Positions 9,877 through 20,557 are shown, counted from the stretch's first letter. The stretch: DNA of 64,000 nt from Pseudomonas batumici (GCF_000820515.1 NZ_JXDG01000007.1:40921-104920), one strand, 5' to 3'. Notes: generated by a model not told the origin, from the sequence alone. Translations and numbers: made by a program.

Positions 9877-9901
9877 AAAAGGACGACGTCCATAGTCGTC
9901 C
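9877..9901 (-). terminator. Rho-independent terminator after the MarC gene
   Basis: GGACGAC (9881-9887) pairs with GTCGTCC (9895-9901) across a 7-nt loop; on the minus strand the stem is followed by TTTT. It sits 9 bp after the stop of the MarC gene and also lies between converging genes. Confidence 0.65.
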
Positions 9902-9909
9902 GTAATGGG

Positions 9910-10512
9910 CTATAAAGGCGCTACCAGGTACCCCCGCACCCCGGTAAAGATGATCTGCGCCGCCAGGGCGCAGACGAACAGCCCCATCAGGCGGCTGACG
10001 ATCTGCAGGCCCTGGTCGCCGAGCATACGTTCGATACGGTTGGACAGGTACAGCACCACGCCCACGGTCAGGCTCGCCAGGGCGATACTGACGATGGCCG
10101 AGAGCTTGTCATCCCAGTGCGGCTGGCTGACCCCCATGACCAGCAGGGCACCGATGGTGCCGGGGCCGACGGTCAGGGGAATGGTCAGCGGCACGATGGT
10201 CACGTCCTGCTGCACGTTGTCGGTCTGCACCGCCGATTTACCCTGGGCCATGCCCAGCGCCGAAATGAACAGCACGCTGCCGGCGCCGATGCGGAAGGCA
10301 TCCACGGTGATGCCGAACACGCTGAAGATCACCCGCCCGAACAGGTACAGCAGCACGCTGGAAACCAGCGTCGCCAACGCGACCTTCCAGGCCAGGCGTC
10401 GCCGTTCCTTGCTGGAATAACCACGGGTCAGGCCGATGAAGCAGGACAGGACGAAGAACGGGCTGTAGAGCACCAGCATCTTCAGGTAAACGCTGAATAG
10501 CACGTGGAGCAT
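9910..10512 (-). CDS. MarC family integral membrane protein
   Basis: 200 residues with about six hydrophobic segments, starting MLHVLFSVYLKMLVLYSPFFVL. The blocks SPFFVLSCFIGLT, FRIGAGSVLFISALGM and PLTIPLTVGPGTIGALLV (the PL..GPG motif) are characteristic of MarC/UPF0056 inner-membrane proteins. The family's function is unsettled; an early link to multiple antibiotic resistance was not upheld. The ATG at 10512 begins the conserved hydrophobic segment; upstream sequence in frame lacks family character. Confidence 0.9.
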   Translation of the reverse strand: MLHVLFSVYLKMLVLYSPFFVLSCFIGLTRGYSSKERRRLAWKVALATLVSSVLLYLFGRVIFSVFGITVDAFRIGAGSVLFISALGMAQGKSAVQTDNVQQDVTIVPLTIPLTVGPGTIGALLVMGVSQPHWDDKLSAIVSIALASLTVGVVLYLSNRIERMLGDQGLQIVSRLMGLFVCALAAQIIFTGVRGYLVAPL

Positions 10513-10627
10513 GGTGTGGGCTCGCGACGGAGGAGGGCGACGGCAGTCTATCAGGCGTTGCGCGGGCTGTCGGCTGTGTGCGGGAAAGGGCCGCACGAAT
10601 TGTCACGGATGAGCGATTACCCGACCG

Positions 10628-13402
10628 TCAGGAGGTCGGTACCTGGGCCTGCTGGTTCGCGCGCTCGGCCACCCAGTGCTCCACCAGTTCACGCAACTGC
10701 GACAGTTCCACCGGCTTGGCCATGTGGCCGTCCATCCCGGCCTGGCGTGCGCGTTCCTTGTGCTCGGTGAGAATGTGCGCGGTCAGCGCCACCACCGGGG
10801 TGCGCACGCGCTGGTTGCCGACTTCCCAGGCGCGCAGTTGCTGGGTCGCGGAAAAGCCGTCGAGGATCGGCATCTCGCAGTCCATCAACACCAGGTCGTA
10901 ACGCTGGGCTTTCATCGCCCGCAGGGCCTCTTCGCCGTTGCTGGCGGTGTCGGGCTTGAGGTTGAGCTTGCCGAGCATGCCGCGGATCACTTTGGTGGAG
11001 ATGCTGTTGTCTTCGGCCACCAGGATGCGGAAGTCGCTGGGCACCGAAATCGGCTCCACCGGCTCGGGACTCGCCACCGGTACCGGCACGGGCCCCTTGT
11101 CGCGCTGGGCCAGTTCGTCCGCCAGGGTGGTCTTGAGGGTATAGCCGGCCACCGGCTTGGCGAGGATGCGCTTGACCCCGGCATTGCGCGCGATGATCTT
11201 GCTCGGCGCGTTGCTGATGCCGGTGAGCATGATCAGCAGGATATCGTGATTCAGGCTCGGGTCTTCCTTGATCTTCGCCGCCAGTTGCATGCCGGTCATG
11301 CCGGGCATGTTCTGGTCCAGCAACACCGCGTCGAAATAGTCGCGCAGGTGGGCCTTGGTCCGCAGCAACGCCAGGGCTTCCTTGCCCGAAGGCACGGCGC
11401 TGACGTTCAGGCCCCAGGCGCTGCATTGCTGCACCAGCACCTTGCGGCAGGTGTCGTTGTCGTCGACCACCAGGACCCGCGCGCCCTTGAGCGGACCGTC
11501 GAGGTCGGAGGTCGGGTTCTCCAGGTGCAGCGGGTCCAGCGGCAAGGTCAGCCACAGGGTGCTGCCCTGGTTGATACCGCTCTTGATGCCGAACTCGCCT
11601 TGCATCAGCTGCACCAGCTGGCGGGCGATCACCAGGCCCAGGTTACCCCCCAGGCGAGTTGCCGCCAGGAAGTTCTTGCTCTGCAGCTCGGCGTGGAGCA
11701 GGGCATCGCGTTCCTCGTCGCCCATCGGCACGCCGCTGTCCTGGACCGCGATGCGCAGACGCGGTTGGCCGCTGCGCTCGTCGAGGGCGACGACAATGAG
11801 GATCTCGCCCTCGTCGGTTTTCTTCAGGGCGTGTTCCAGCAGGCTGAGCAGGGTCTGGCGCAAGCGCGTCGGGTCGCCGCTGATCACGCGGGGCACCTGG
11901 GGCTGGATGAAACTGATCAGCTCGACATTCTGCTGCTCGGCCCTGGCGCGGAAAATACTCAGGCAGTCGTCGATCAGGGCATTGAGGTCGAACTGCACGT
12001 CATCCAGTTCGATCTGCCCGGATTCCAGCTTGGAGATATCGAGGATCTCGTTGATCAGGGTCAGCAGCTCGTTGCCGGCGCTGTGGATGGTCTGCACATA
12101 GTCGCGCTGCTTGACTGACAACGGCGTGCCCAGGAGCAGTTCGGTCATGCCCAGCACGCCGTTCATCGGCGTGCGGATCTCGTGGCTGATCTTCGCCAGG
12201 AACTCGGCCTTGGCGGCGATTTCGGCATTGCTCGCCGCCAGGTCACGGCTGAGGCTGAACTGGTCCTGGGTGATGCTGCGGCGGCGCTCGCCCAGGGCCA
12301 CGCTCATCAACAGGCCGCTGATGCAGATGAACACCAGCAGCGCGATGATCAGGCCTTGTGGTGCCACCTGGGTCAGCCCCAGCAGCGCGGGCAGGATGAC
12401 CAGCGTACCGATGTTGAAGATCACCATGGCCACCACGAACAGGCGCGCCGGGCGGTAGCCCTTCTGCCAGTGATAGGCGGCCACCAGCAGGATACTCAGG
12501 CTGGCCAGACCTACCAGGCCGTAGGTCATGACGTTCAGCGGCAGGGTGTCGACGAACAACAGCAGCAGGCCGCCGAGGCTGATCACCAGGATATCGCCCA
12601 GCAACAGCTTGTTCAGCGGATGCGGACCCAACTGCGAAAAGAACGAGTAGGTGAACATCAGCCCGCAGGGCGCGGTCAGCAACAGCGCGATATAGGCGGC
12701 GGGGGTTTGCGCGCCATGCCAGTCGGGCAGCCAGGGGCCGATCAGGTTCAGCAGGAACAGCGCGCTGAGCAGCAGCAAACCCTCGCAGGAGGCCAGCCAC
12801 AGGCTGCTGCGCGAGCGGGTGTAGGCGAAGCGGATCAGGTTGTGCAGGATCAGCATCATCAGGCTGCCGAAAAGCAGGCCGTACAACACCGACTGGCTCT
12901 GGTCGGCGGCGACCTCGATGGCCGGTTCGAGGGTGACATGGGGGCGCAGCTCGTGCTTGGACACCAGCCGCAGGTAGACATCCAGTGGGTGGCCGCTTTG
13001 TACCAGCGGCAGCATGAAGTCGCTGCTGGGCAACGGTCGCTCGGTCTGGGGCAGGTCGTTGCCGGTGCGCACCTGGGCGATCAGGTTGTCGCCGTCGAGG
13101 GTGTAGAGGTCGAGACGGGCAAGGTCCGGGGCGAAGACCCGCAGCACTTGTTCGTGGCTGCCCGGTTGCAGGCGAAAGCGTAGCCACAGGGCGCCTTCGG
13201 GCCTGGCGGCGGTCAGGCGTTCGAGCTCGACCGGACTGAATTGGTTGGTGTAGCGCGAAGAACGGATATCACTCAGTTGCAGATCGGCCTGGTCGTCGAG
13301 CAAGGACGCCCAGCCAATGCCTTGCGAGGCCTGGGCCGGAGCAAGGCAGAGCAGGGTCAGCAAGCTGACAGTGAAACCTATGGCGATCCTGAGCCAGCGC
13401 AC
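10628..13402 (-). CDS. retS: RetS-like hybrid sensor kinase
   Basis: 924 residues. Order: signal peptide (1-26), extracytoplasmic 7TMR-DISMED2 sensor (about 40-160), seven-helix 7TMR-DISM membrane region (about 172-370), HisKA with ISHEIRTP (His407), an ATPase-like domain (about 505-625), and two receiver domains (about 640-765 and 790-910), both with phosphoacceptor Asp (LLDQNMPG and LMDCEMPI). RetS in P. aeruginosa binds GacS and switches between acute and biofilm lifestyles. Identity is supported by its position directly after purD, as in P. aeruginosa. The ATPase N-box is unusual: [12 protein letters not shown] has His where the Mg-binding Asn is normal, and the G1 and G2 boxes (DSGVPMG, LGGNLGL) are altered. 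Confidence 0.93.
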   Translation of the reverse strand: MRWLRIAIGFTVSLLTLLCLAPAQASQGIGWASLLDDQADLQLSDIRSSRYTNQFSPVELERLTAARPEGALWLRFRLQPGSHEQVLRVFAPDLARLDLYTLDGDNLIAQVRTGNDLPQTERPLPSSDFMLPLVQSGHPLDVYLRLVSKHELRPHVTLEPAIEVAADQSQSVLYGLLFGSLMMLILHNLIRFAYTRSRSSLWLASCEGLLLLSALFLLNLIGPWLPDWHGAQTPAAYIALLLTAPCGLMFTYSFFSQLGPHPLNKLLLGDILVISLGGLLLLFVDTLPLNVMTYGLVGLASLSILLVAAYHWQKGYRPARLFVVAMVIFNIGTLVILPALLGLTQVAPQGLIIALLVFICISGLLMSVALGERRRSITQDQFSLSRDLAASNAEIAAKAEFLAKISHEIRTPMNGVLGMTELLLGTPLSVKQRDYVQTIHSAGNELLTLINEILDISKLESGQIELDDVQFDLNALIDDCLSIFRARAEQQNVELISFIQPQVPRVISGDPTRLRQTLLSLLEHALKKTDEGEILIVVALDERSGQPRLRIAVQDSGVPMGDEERDALLHAELQSKNFLAATRLGGNLGLVIARQLVQLMQGEFGIKSGINQGSTLWLTLPLDPLHLENPTSDLDGPLKGARVLVVDDNDTCRKVLVQQCSAWGLNVSAVPSGKEALALLRTKAHLRDYFDAVLLDQNMPGMTGMQLAAKIKEDPSLNHDILLIMLTGISNAPSKIIARNAGVKRILAKPVAGYTLKTTLADELAQRDKGPVPVPVASPEPVEPISVPSDFRILVAEDNSISTKVIRGMLGKLNLKPDTASNGEEALRAMKAQRYDLVLMDCEMPILDGFSATQQLRAWEVGNQRVRTPVVALTAHILTEHKERARQAGMDGHMAKPVELSQLRELVEHWVAERANQQAQVPTS

Positions 13403-13462
13403 GGCGAAATCCCTTCGTAGGTTGATGCCTGATGATAACTATGCGCAGGGCGGGAATAGTTC

Positions 13463-13499
13463 GGCAAGGGCTGAACGCCCTTGCCTATCCTTTCGGATA
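13463..13499. other. Two adjacent hairpins after purD
   Basis: GGCAAGGG (13463-13470) / CCCTTGCC (13478-13485), followed at once by TATCC-TTTC-GGATA. Together they fill the space between purD and the retS promoter region. The first could end purD transcription, but no T-run follows it on the minus strand, so terminator function is uncertain. Confidence 0.45.
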
Positions 13500-13501
13500 G
13501 T

Positions 13502-14797
13502 TTATTCCTTCGAGTCTGCGCGTTCGCGTGCAATTGCACGATAGCCTATGTCGCTACGGTAGAAGCAGCCTTCCCAATTAATCTTAGCCGCGAGCTTGTA
13601 AGCCTGCTGCTGGGCGGCGTCGACGCTGTTGCCCAGGGCGGTGGCGCAGAGTACGCGGCCGCCGGAGGTGACTACCTGCCCGTCCTTCAGTGCGGTACCG
13701 GCATGGAAGACTTTGCCTTCCAGGCCCGCGGCAGCGTCCAGGCCGTTGATCACGGCGCCCTTGGTGTAGTCGCCGGGGTAACCGCCGGCGGCCAGGACCA
13801 CGCCCAGGCTCGGACGCGGGTCCCATTGGGCTTCTATCTTGTCCAGGGCCTGGGCCAGCGCGGCCTCGATCAGCAGAATCAGGCTCGATTGCAGGCGCAG
13901 CATCACCGGTTGGGTTTCCGGGTCGCCGAAGCGGCAGTTGAACTCGATGACTTTCGGGTTGCCGGCCTTGTCGATCATCAGCCCGGCGTAGAGGAAACCG
14001 GTGTAGACGTTGCCTTCCTCGGCCATGCCGCGCACGGTGGGCCAGATCACCTGGTCCATGACCCGCTGGTGCACCTCGGCGGTGACCACCGGGGCCGGCG
14101 AGTAGGCGCCCATGCCGCCGGTGTTCGGGCCGCTGTCGCCGTCGCCGACGCGCTTGTGGTCCTGGCTGGTGGCCATCGGCAGGACGTTCTTGCCGTCGAC
14201 CATGACGATGAAGCTGGCTTCTTCGCCGTCGAGGAATTCCTCGATGACCACGCGCGAGCCGGCGTCGCCGAAGGCATTGCCGGCGAGCATGTCGCGCACG
14301 GCGTCTTCGGCTTCGGCCAGGGTCATGGCGACGATCACGCCTTTGCCGGCGGCCAGGCCGTCGGCCTTGATCACGATCGGCGCGCCTTTTTCACGCAGAT
14401 AAGCCAGGGCCGGCTCGATCTCGGTGAAGTTCTGGTAGTCGGCGGTGGGGATCTTGTGGCGGGCCAGGAAATCCTTGGTGAAGGCCTTGGAGCCTTCGAG
14501 CTGGGCGGCACCGGCGGTCGGGCCGAAGCAGTCCAGGCCACGGGCGCGGAACAGGTCGACGACACCGGCCACCAGCGGCACTTCCGGGCCGACGATGGTC
14601 AGGGAAACGTTTTTCTCTGCAAAGTCCGCAAGCTGCTCAAGGGCCAGGACGTCGATGGCGACATTCTCGCACTTGGCCTCGATGGCGGTACCGGCGTTGC
14701 CCGGGGCAACGAAGACTTTCTCGACACGCGGATCCTGCGCCACTTTCCAGGCCAGGGCGTGTTCACGGCCACCGCTGCCGATGATCAAAACATTCAT
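13502..14797 (-). CDS. purD: Phosphoribosylamine-glycine ligase
   Basis: 431 residues, standard length. The N-terminus MNVLIIGSGGREHALAWK is the GARS signature; VGPEVPLVAGVVD and the ATP-grasp block VIKADGLAAGKGV and EFNCRFGDPETQ follow. It makes glycinamide ribonucleotide in step 2 of purine synthesis. The gene lies downstream of purH, separated by a REP doublet, and upstream of retS on the same strand. Confidence 0.97.
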   Translation of the reverse strand: MNVLIIGSGGREHALAWKVAQDPRVEKVFVAPGNAGTAIEAKCENVAIDVLALEQLADFAEKNVSLTIVGPEVPLVAGVVDLFRARGLDCFGPTAGAAQLEGSKAFTKDFLARHKIPTADYQNFTEIEPALAYLREKGAPIVIKADGLAAGKGVIVAMTLAEAEDAVRDMLAGNAFGDAGSRVVIEEFLDGEEASFIVMVDGKNVLPMATSQDHKRVGDGDSGPNTGGMGAYSPAPVVTAEVHQRVMDQVIWPTVRGMAEEGNVYTGFLYAGLMIDKAGNPKVIEFNCRFGDPETQPVMLRLQSSLILLIEAALAQALDKIEAQWDPRPSLGVVLAAGGYPGDYTKGAVINGLDAAAGLEGKVFHAGTALKDGQVVTSGGRVLCATALGNSVDAAQQQAYKLAAKINWEGCFYRSDIGYRAIARERADSKE

Positions 14798-14840
14798 TTC
14801 AAAAACCTCGATGACGCAAATCTGGGAAACGCTGAGCTTC

Positions 14841-14941
14841 TGTAGGAGCGAGCTTGCTCGCGATGGTGGTCAACGATGACGCGGGGTGCCTGAAGCACAG
14901 CGGCGTCTTGTCGTTCATCGCGAGCAAGCTCGCTCCTACAG
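14841..14941. repeat. REP doublet between purH and purD
   Basis: Starts TGTAGGAGCGAGCTTGCTCG and ends CGAGCAAGCTCGCTCCTACA, a near-perfect inverted pair about 100 bp long. It is of the 'GCGAGCTTGCTCGC' subtype, distinct from the 'GCCGGCTTGC' subtype at other sites in the window. Confidence 0.92.
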
Positions 14942-14957
14942 GGGGAAAGCGGTTCTG

Positions 14958-16565
14958 TTAGTGACGGAAATGACGCATGCCGGTGAAGACCATGGCGATG
15001 CCCGCTTCGTCGGCGGCAGCAATCACTTCATTGTCACGCATCGAGCCGCCCGGCTGGATCACCGCGGTGATGCCGACCTTGGCCGCATTGTCGATACCGT
15101 CGCGGAACGGGAAGAACGCGTCCGAGGCCATGACCGCGCCCTGCACTTGCAGGCCAGCATGTTCGGCTTTGATTGCAGCAATACGGGCAGAGTTCACTCG
15201 GCTCATCTGCCCAGCGCCGACACCGATGGTCTGGCGGTTCTTGGCGTAGACGATGGCGTTGGACTTGACGTACTTGGCGACTTTCCAGGCGAAGATCAGG
15301 TCGTGGATCTCTTGCTCGGTCGGCGCGCGTTTAGTCACCACCTTCAGGTCGTCGCTGCCGATCATGCCGATATCGCGGCTCTGTACCAGCAGGCCGCCGT
15401 TGACGCGCTTGTAGTCCCAGGCCGGAGCGCGGTTGGCGTCCCACTGGCCACAGGCCAGCAGGCGCACATTGGCCTTGGCGGCGACGATGGCGCGGGCTTC
15501 TTCGCTCACGGACGGCGCGATGATCACTTCGACGAACTGACGCTCGACGATGGCCTTGGCGGTTTCGGCATCCAGCTCGCGGTTGAAGGCGATGATACCG
15601 CCGAAGGCCGACTCGCTGTCGGTGGCGTAGGCCAGTTCGTAGGCCTGGCGGATGCCGCCTTCGGCGTCCGGGCTCACCGCCACGCCGCACGGGTTGGCGT
15701 GCTTGACGATGACGCAGGCCGGCTTGACGAAGCTCTTCACGCATTCCAGCGCGGCGTCGGTATCGGCCACGTTGTTATAGGACAGCTCCTTGCCTTGCAG
15801 CTGGGTGGCGGTGGCGATGCCGACTTCGGCGGGCTTGGCTTCCACGTAGAACGCCGCGCTCTGGTGCGGGTTCTCGCCGTAGCGCATTTCCTGGGCCTTG
15901 ATGAACTGGCTGTTGAAGGTGCGCGGGAATTCGCTGCGGCCTTCGGTCGACAGGGTCTCGGCCGCCTGGTTCACGGTGCCCATGTAGTTGGCGATCATGC
16001 CGTCATAGGCGGCGGTGTGTTCGAAGGCCTTGAGCATCAGGTCGAAGCGCTGGGCGTAGGTCAGGCCGCCGGCCTTGAGGCTTTCCAGCACCTGGCCGTA
16101 GTCGCTGGCGTTGACCACGATGGCCACGTCCTTGTGGTTCTTGGCCGCCGAGCGGACCATGGTCGGGCCGCCGATGTCGATGTTCTCGATGGCGGTCGGC
16201 AGGTCGCAGCCCGGTTTGGAGATGGTGGCCTCGAACGGGTAGAGGTTGACCGCCACCAGGTCGATCGGCTTGATGCCGTGCTCGTTCATGATGGCGTCGT
16301 CGATGCCGCGACGACCGAGGATGCCGCCGTGGATTTTCGGGTGCAGGGTCTTGACCCGGCCGTCCATCATTTCAGCGAAACCGGTGTAGTCCGCGACTTC
16401 CACCGCGGCCACGCCATTGTCCCGCAACAGCTTGAAAGTCCCGCCGGTGGAGAGGATCTCCACGCCCAGGGCTTCCAGCTCCTTGGCGAATTCGAGGATC
16501 CCGGTCTTGTCGGAAACACTGATCAAGGCGCGGCGGATCGGCAGGCGGGTAGTCTGGTCGGTCAT
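14958..16565 (-). CDS. purH: Bifunctional AICAR formyltransferase / IMP cyclohydrolase
   Basis: 535 residues. The N-terminal third is the IMP cyclohydrolase (MGS-like) domain with [18 protein letters not shown] and [15 protein letters not shown]. The rest is the formyltransferase with [13 protein letters not shown] sequence ([14 protein letters not shown]) and [11 protein letters not shown]. It carries out the last two steps of IMP synthesis. The start [17 protein letters not shown] at 16565 is preferred over an upstream ATG because the conserved domain begins right after it. A terminator-like hairpin separates it from fis upstream. Confidence 0.97.
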   Translation of the reverse strand: MTDQTTRLPIRRALISVSDKTGILEFAKELEALGVEILSTGGTFKLLRDNGVAAVEVADYTGFAEMMDGRVKTLHPKIHGGILGRRGIDDAIMNEHGIKPIDLVAVNLYPFEATISKPGCDLPTAIENIDIGGPTMVRSAAKNHKDVAIVVNASDYGQVLESLKAGGLTYAQRFDLMLKAFEHTAAYDGMIANYMGTVNQAAETLSTEGRSEFPRTFNSQFIKAQEMRYGENPHQSAAFYVEAKPAEVGIATATQLQGKELSYNNVADTDAALECVKSFVKPACVIVKHANPCGVAVSPDAEGGIRQAYELAYATDSESAFGGIIAFNRELDAETAKAIVERQFVEVIIAPSVSEEARAIVAAKANVRLLACGQWDANRAPAWDYKRVNGGLLVQSRDIGMIGSDDLKVVTKRAPTEQEIHDLIFAWKVAKYVKSNAIVYAKNRQTIGVGAGQMSRVNSARIAAIKAEHAGLQVQGAVMASDAFFPFRDGIDNAAKVGITAVIQPGGSMRDNEVIAAADEAGIAMVFTGMRHFRH

Positions 16566-16596
16566 CTCAATTTCCATCAAAAGCAAAGGAGTCAGC

Positions 16597-16629
16597 AAAA
16601 AAGGCGACCGGTTCTACGCGGGCGCCTTT
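16597..16629 (-). terminator. Terminator-like hairpin between fis and purH
   Basis: On the minus strand AAAGGCG (16629-16623) pairs with CGCCTTT (16606-16600), and the stem runs into a TTTTTT tract. It lies just after the fis stop codon, so it would end or attenuate the dusB-fis message before purH. Confidence 0.7.
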
Positions 16630-16646
16630 CTGGTTTGATTGAATGC

Positions 16647-16967
16647 TTACAGCAAATCGTACTGCTTGAGTTTCTTGCGCAGGGTGCCGCGGTTCAGCCC
16701 GAGCAGCTCGCTGGCCTTGGTCTGGTTGCCCTTGACGTAGTTCATCACGCTTTCCAGCAAGGGGGCCTCGACTTCGGAGAGCACCAGGTTGTACACGTCC
16801 GTGACGGCCGCGCCCTCAAGGTGGGCGAAATAATTGTGCAGCGCCTTCTCGACACTCCCGCGAAGGGTCTGGCCTTCTTCGCTCGGGGTGTTGAGGTGCT
16901 GTTTCAAATTGACGTTGTCGCTCACGGGCGTTGTTCCACTCACTAAAGTCTCGGTCATCATCGTCAT
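16647..16967 (-). CDS. fis: DNA-binding protein Fis
   Basis: 106 residues. The C-terminal HTH ([22 protein letters not shown]) is the Fis/NtrC-type helix-turn-helix at the very C-terminus, and [11 protein letters not shown] is the conserved dimerisation helix. Fis bends DNA and controls growth-phase transcription. Three Met codons lie at the N-terminus; the first overlaps the dusB stop by 4 nt. The dusB-fis order is conserved in gammaproteobacteria. Confidence 0.96.
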   Translation of the reverse strand: MTMMTETLVSGTTPVSDNVNLKQHLNTPSEEGQTLRGSVEKALHNYFAHLEGAAVTDVYNLVLSEVEAPLLESVMNYVKGNQTKASELLGLNRGTLRKKLKQYDLL

Positions 16968-17977
16968 GCGGCCACCCCTCTTCCTTCCCCTGTCACCAGG
17001 CTCTTGTAACGCTCGGCGAAGAACTCACGAACGTTGGCGCACTGTGCTTCCGTCTCTTCCACACGATTGAAGTGGGCGCGAAACTCCTTGGCGCCCGGCA
17101 AGGTTGCGAGATACCAGCCGACATGCTTGCGGGCGATACGCACACCCATCACTTCCCCATAGAAGGCATGCAACGCGGCCAGATGCTCTAGCAGAATACG
17201 TTCCACCTCGAACAGTTCCGGTGCCGGGAGGGTTTCGCCGGTCCGCAGAAAATGCTCGATTTCACGAAAAATCCATGGCCGCCCCTGGGCGGCCCGGCCG
17301 ATCAACAGGCCATCGGCACCGGTCGCGTGCAGCACGTGCCGGGCTTTCTCGGCCGAATCGATGTCGCCGTTGGCGAAGACCGGGATCGACACCGCCTGCT
17401 TGATCGCGGCAATGGTGTCGTACTCGGCTTCACCGGTATACAGGTCAGCGCGGGTTCGCCCGTGAACCGCCAGCGCCGTGATTCCCGCCTGTTCGGCGAT
17501 TTTCGCCACCGTCAGGCCGTTCTTGTTCGCCCGGTCCCAGCCGGTACGGATCTTCAGGGTGACCGGGACGTCCACCGCCGCCACGACGGCGTGCAGGATC
17601 TCGCTCACCAGTGCTTCGTCTTTCAGCAACGCGGAGCCGGCGGCCTTGTTGCAGACCTTCTTGGCCGGGCAGCCCATGTTGATATCGATAATCTGTGCAC
17701 CCAGCTCGACATTGGCCCGGGCCGCGTCCGCCAGCATCTGTGCGTCGCCACCGGCGATCTGCACCGAGCGGGGCTCGGGATCGCCTTCGTGGATCATGCG
17801 CAGACGCGATTTGCGGCTGTTCCACAAACTCATGTCGCTGGTGACCATTTCCGAGACTACAAGACCTGCGCCCAGGCGTCGGCACAACTGACGAAAGGGT
17901 TGGTCCGTGACCCCCGCCATCGGGGCGAGGATCAAGCCGTTCTGCAATGTATATGGACCGATGCGTACCGCCGACAT
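16964..17977 (-). CDS. dusB: tRNA-dihydrouridine synthase B
   Basis: 337 residues. [23 protein letters not shown] is the Dus N-terminus; [20 protein letters not shown] includes the catalytic cysteine; [17 protein letters not shown] and [18 protein letters not shown] are FMN-site blocks. It reduces uridine in the tRNA D-loop. It is co-transcribed with fis, with a 4-nt overlap. The 176 bp upstream separate it from the DUF3426 gene. Confidence 0.95.
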   Translation of the reverse strand: MSAVRIGPYTLQNGLILAPMAGVTDQPFRQLCRRLGAGLVVSEMVTSDMSLWNSRKSRLRMIHEGDPEPRSVQIAGGDAQMLADAARANVELGAQIIDINMGCPAKKVCNKAAGSALLKDEALVSEILHAVVAAVDVPVTLKIRTGWDRANKNGLTVAKIAEQAGITALAVHGRTRADLYTGEAEYDTIAAIKQAVSIPVFANGDIDSAEKARHVLHATGADGLLIGRAAQGRPWIFREIEHFLRTGETLPAPELFEVERILLEHLAALHAFYGEVMGVRIARKHVGWYLATLPGAKEFRAHFNRVEETEAQCANVREFFAERYKSLVTGEGRGVAA

Positions 17978-18153
17978 AGGACTTCCCTGTTGTGGGGCCG
18001 GATCATGAGAGTTCGAAAAAGGGTTGGCATGATACCCGCTCTCGATGACTGGATAAAGGCAAAACTGGATAAAATCTGAACAGTTATTCCGTTATCGCCG
18101 GCGGTTTGGTTGTTGTCGGAAAACTGTCATCCAACCGGGCGCCGGGGGCCGGG

Positions 18154-19455
18154 CTACTCGGGCGAGTGGAAGCTGAGACTGTAGTTCACGGCCTTGGAGC
18201 CCGGGTCGAGGATGTCCAGGGCAATATGGATCGGCGTCTGGGGTGGCATTTCGCCCTGGCCGGCCAGGTCGCCGCTCAGGTATTCGGCGGGCTTGAAGCG
18301 CCGGCTGGCGATCAGATGGCCGTTGAGGTCGGCGAAGCGCAGTTCCAGCAGCGGGAAGGGTTGGGAGAACGACGCGCGGTTGTAGATGATCGCATCCACC
18401 ACCAGGGCGCCGGCGAAGTCCGGGTGACTGCGGACCACCAGGTTGCTGCTCTTGATTCGGGCAATATCGACTTTCGAGGGGACCTTGCAGCCGATTTCCG
18501 GGCACAGCTGCTGGAACCAGGGGCGGTACTGGTCCTGGCGAGCCAGCTCGTCGAAGTGATAGGCGACGTATTGTCCGGCCAGGGCCACGGCGGCCAGCAG
18601 CACCAGCAGCAGCCAGAGCAGGCGGCGCCCCCAGGGCGAGCGGCGGCGTTGCCAGTCGAGCTGGATCGGGTCGTCGACCAGGTCCAGCAGTACGTCGTCG
18701 TGCAGGCCGGGCTCGTTGCGCTCGCGCTTGGATTTCTTGCGTTCGCCTTCGGGGGCGACCTCCTCATCGTGCTCGGCGGCCGGGGCCGCATGGAACGCTT
18801 CGTCTTCCAGCTCGTCGTGTTCGATCTGCAAGCGGGGGGCGGGTGGCTCGTCGTCCAGGTCCGCGAGGTCGAAGGACATCGAAGGCTCGGTCCGTGTGGG
18901 CCTGGGCACTTCGCTCTTTCTTTCCGGCGTCTTGCTCGGGGCCGCTGGGTTATCGTCGGCAAGGAGCGCTTCGTCGTGGCTGCTCGGCGATTCGCTGAAC
19001 AGGCTGTCGGGCCATTGCTCTTCTTCCGTGTCCGGGTCGTCGCGGCGGGCGCTGAGTGATTCGCCCTTGCCGGCGGGTTCCTGGCCGAACGCCTTGATCG
19101 GCTGGATTTCCCGTTGTTCCAGGCGCGCCAGCTCTTCGTCCAGGTCCAGGTTGTCCAGGTCCAGTTCCTCGGCCGTCCACTGCTTCTGGCTGATGGCCCG
19201 TGGCGGTTCCGGCGGCTCTGGGGGCGGCGGTGGCGGTGGTGCGGGTTTCGGCGTGGGTGCCACTGTCGGCGCGGCAACCGCGGCGGCGCTTGCCGCTTCC
19301 CTGGCGGCGCGTTGTTCGAGCAGTTGTCGCGCAGCGTTGAACACCTGCAGGCAGGAGCCGCAACGAACCACCCCGCGGGCCACGCTCAACTGGGCGTGGC
19401 TGACGCGGAAACTGGTCTGGCAATGCGGGCACTGGGTGACGAAGCTGTCGGTCAT
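18154..19455 (-). CDS. DUF3426 zinc-ribbon membrane protein
   Basis: 433 residues. It begins with an MJ0042-type zinc ribbon, CPHCQTSF then CGSC, at residues 9-35. A long low-complexity acidic and Pro-rich linker follows (about 60-250, with PPPPPPPEPPEPP). One membrane segment (LLWLLLVLLAAVALAGQYVAY, about 280-300) precedes the C-terminal DUF3426 domain. In pseudomonads this gene commonly sits next to prmA. The N-terminal ribbon faces the cytoplasm and the C-domain the periplasm by prediction. Function is unknown. Confidence 0.88.
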   Translation of the reverse strand: MTDSFVTQCPHCQTSFRVSHAQLSVARGVVRCGSCLQVFNAARQLLEQRAAREAASAAAVAAPTVAPTPKPAPPPPPPPEPPEPPRAISQKQWTAEELDLDNLDLDEELARLEQREIQPIKAFGQEPAGKGESLSARRDDPDTEEEQWPDSLFSESPSSHDEALLADDNPAAPSKTPERKSEVPRPTRTEPSMSFDLADLDDEPPAPRLQIEHDELEDEAFHAAPAAEHDEEVAPEGERKKSKRERNEPGLHDDVLLDLVDDPIQLDWQRRRSPWGRRLLWLLLVLLAAVALAGQYVAYHFDELARQDQYRPWFQQLCPEIGCKVPSKVDIARIKSSNLVVRSHPDFAGALVVDAIIYNRASFSQPFPLLELRFADLNGHLIASRRFKPAEYLSGDLAGQGEMPPQTPIHIALDILDPGSKAVNYSLSFHSPE

Positions 19456-19485
19456 GCGGCGATCCGGTTCATGCAGGCGCCCATT

Positions 19486-20364
19486 CTAGCGCCGACGGCC
19501 ACTGATGCGCACCCAGCCATCGCGATCGGCAATCGGGTCGAGGTCGAAATCCCGGGCATAAGCGGCGGCGACTTCCGCGCCTTGTTCGGCGAGAATCCCC
19601 GAGAGCGCCAGGCGCCCACCGGGTTTGACCAGGGTGGACAGCTGCGGGGCCAGGGACACCAGGGGGCCGGCGAGGATGTTGGCCACCAGCACGTCGGCCT
19701 GGACCTGGGGCAGGTCTTGCGGCAGGTACAGGGGGAACAGTTCTTCGGCGATATGGTTGCGTCCGGCGTTGTCGCGGGAGGCTTCCAGGGCCTGGACGTC
19801 GATGTCGGTGCCCACCGCTTCCCGGGCGCCCAGCAGCAGGGCGGCAATCGCCAGGATCCCCGAGCCGCAGCCGAAGTCCAGCACGCTGCAGTCCTTGAGG
19901 TCCTGGCCGTCGAGCCATTCCAGGCACAGCGCGGTGGTCGGGTGGGTGCCGGTGCCGAAGGCCAGGCCCGGGTCGAGCAGCAGGTTGACCGCGTCCGGTT
20001 CCGGCGCGGCGTGCCAGCTCGGGACGATCCACAGGCGGCGGCCGAAGCGCATCGGCTCGAAATTGTCCATCCAGCTGCGTTCCCAGTCCTGGTCCTCGAT
20101 CACTTCGCTGTGGTGCTCGGGCAGGGGGGCTCCGGTCAGCAGTTCCAGGTGCGCGAGCACGTTGGTCGCGTCGGTGCCGCCTTCGAACAGGGCCAGCAGG
20201 TGGGTGTGGGACCACAGCGGGGTGGTGTTGAGTTCCGGTTCGAAGATCGGTTGATCTTCGGCATCCATGAAGGTGACCGAAACGGCGCCGACTTCGAGGA
20301 AGGCGTCTTCGTAGGTTTCGGCTTGTTCCGGGCTGATGGCCAGGCGTACTTGCAGCCAAGGCAT
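19486..20364 (-). CDS. prmA: Ribosomal protein L11 methyltransferase
   Basis: 292 residues. [16 protein letters not shown] is the N-terminal substrate-recognition domain; the SAM motif [20 protein letters not shown] and the active-site ANILAGPL follow [19 protein letters not shown]. It trimethylates amino groups of L11. The ATG at 20364 was chosen because it starts the conserved domain; a long in-frame extension upstream crosses the accC terminator and is not real. Confidence 0.96.
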   Translation of the reverse strand: MPWLQVRLAISPEQAETYEDAFLEVGAVSVTFMDAEDQPIFEPELNTTPLWSHTHLLALFEGGTDATNVLAHLELLTGAPLPEHHSEVIEDQDWERSWMDNFEPMRFGRRLWIVPSWHAAPEPDAVNLLLDPGLAFGTGTHPTTALCLEWLDGQDLKDCSVLDFGCGSGILAIAALLLGAREAVGTDIDVQALEASRDNAGRNHIAEELFPLYLPQDLPQVQADVLVANILAGPLVSLAPQLSTLVKPGGRLALSGILAEQGAEVAAAYARDFDLDPIADRDGWVRISGRRR

Positions 20365-20453
20365 GGCGGGCACCTTTGCAAAAATGGAGTGCGCAACCGC
20401 TGGGGGCTGCGAGAAACGCGCAAGTTTACGCGAGCGGCGCTCCTGGCGGTATT

Positions 20454-20488
20454 CAAAAACAACAAGGCCGCAATTAAGCGGCCTTGTT
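20454..20488 (-). terminator. Rho-independent terminator of the accBC operon
   Basis: A perfect 11-bp stem, AACAAGGCCGC (20461-20471) with GCGGCCTTGTT (20478-20488), has a 6-nt loop and is followed on the minus strand by a TTTTT run. It lies 65 bp downstream of accC. Confidence 0.88.
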
Positions 20489-20532
20489 GCTTGGATCACT
20501 GCGCCTGTTGAATGGCCGCCGCTAAGGCGACG

Positions 20533-20557
20533 GTTCGCGAGCAAGCTCGCTCCTACA
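20533..20557. repeat. Single REP arm overlapping the accC stop
   Basis: GCGAGCAAGCTCGCTCCTACA is one arm of the GCGAGC-type REP, unpaired. Its TGTAGGAGC end contains the TAG stop codon of accC. Confidence 0.75.

Noticed and set aside
14886..16946. Long frame antisense to purH and fis
   Set aside because: Shadow of purH caused by high GC at third codon positions; low-complexity His/Asp/Gly sequence.
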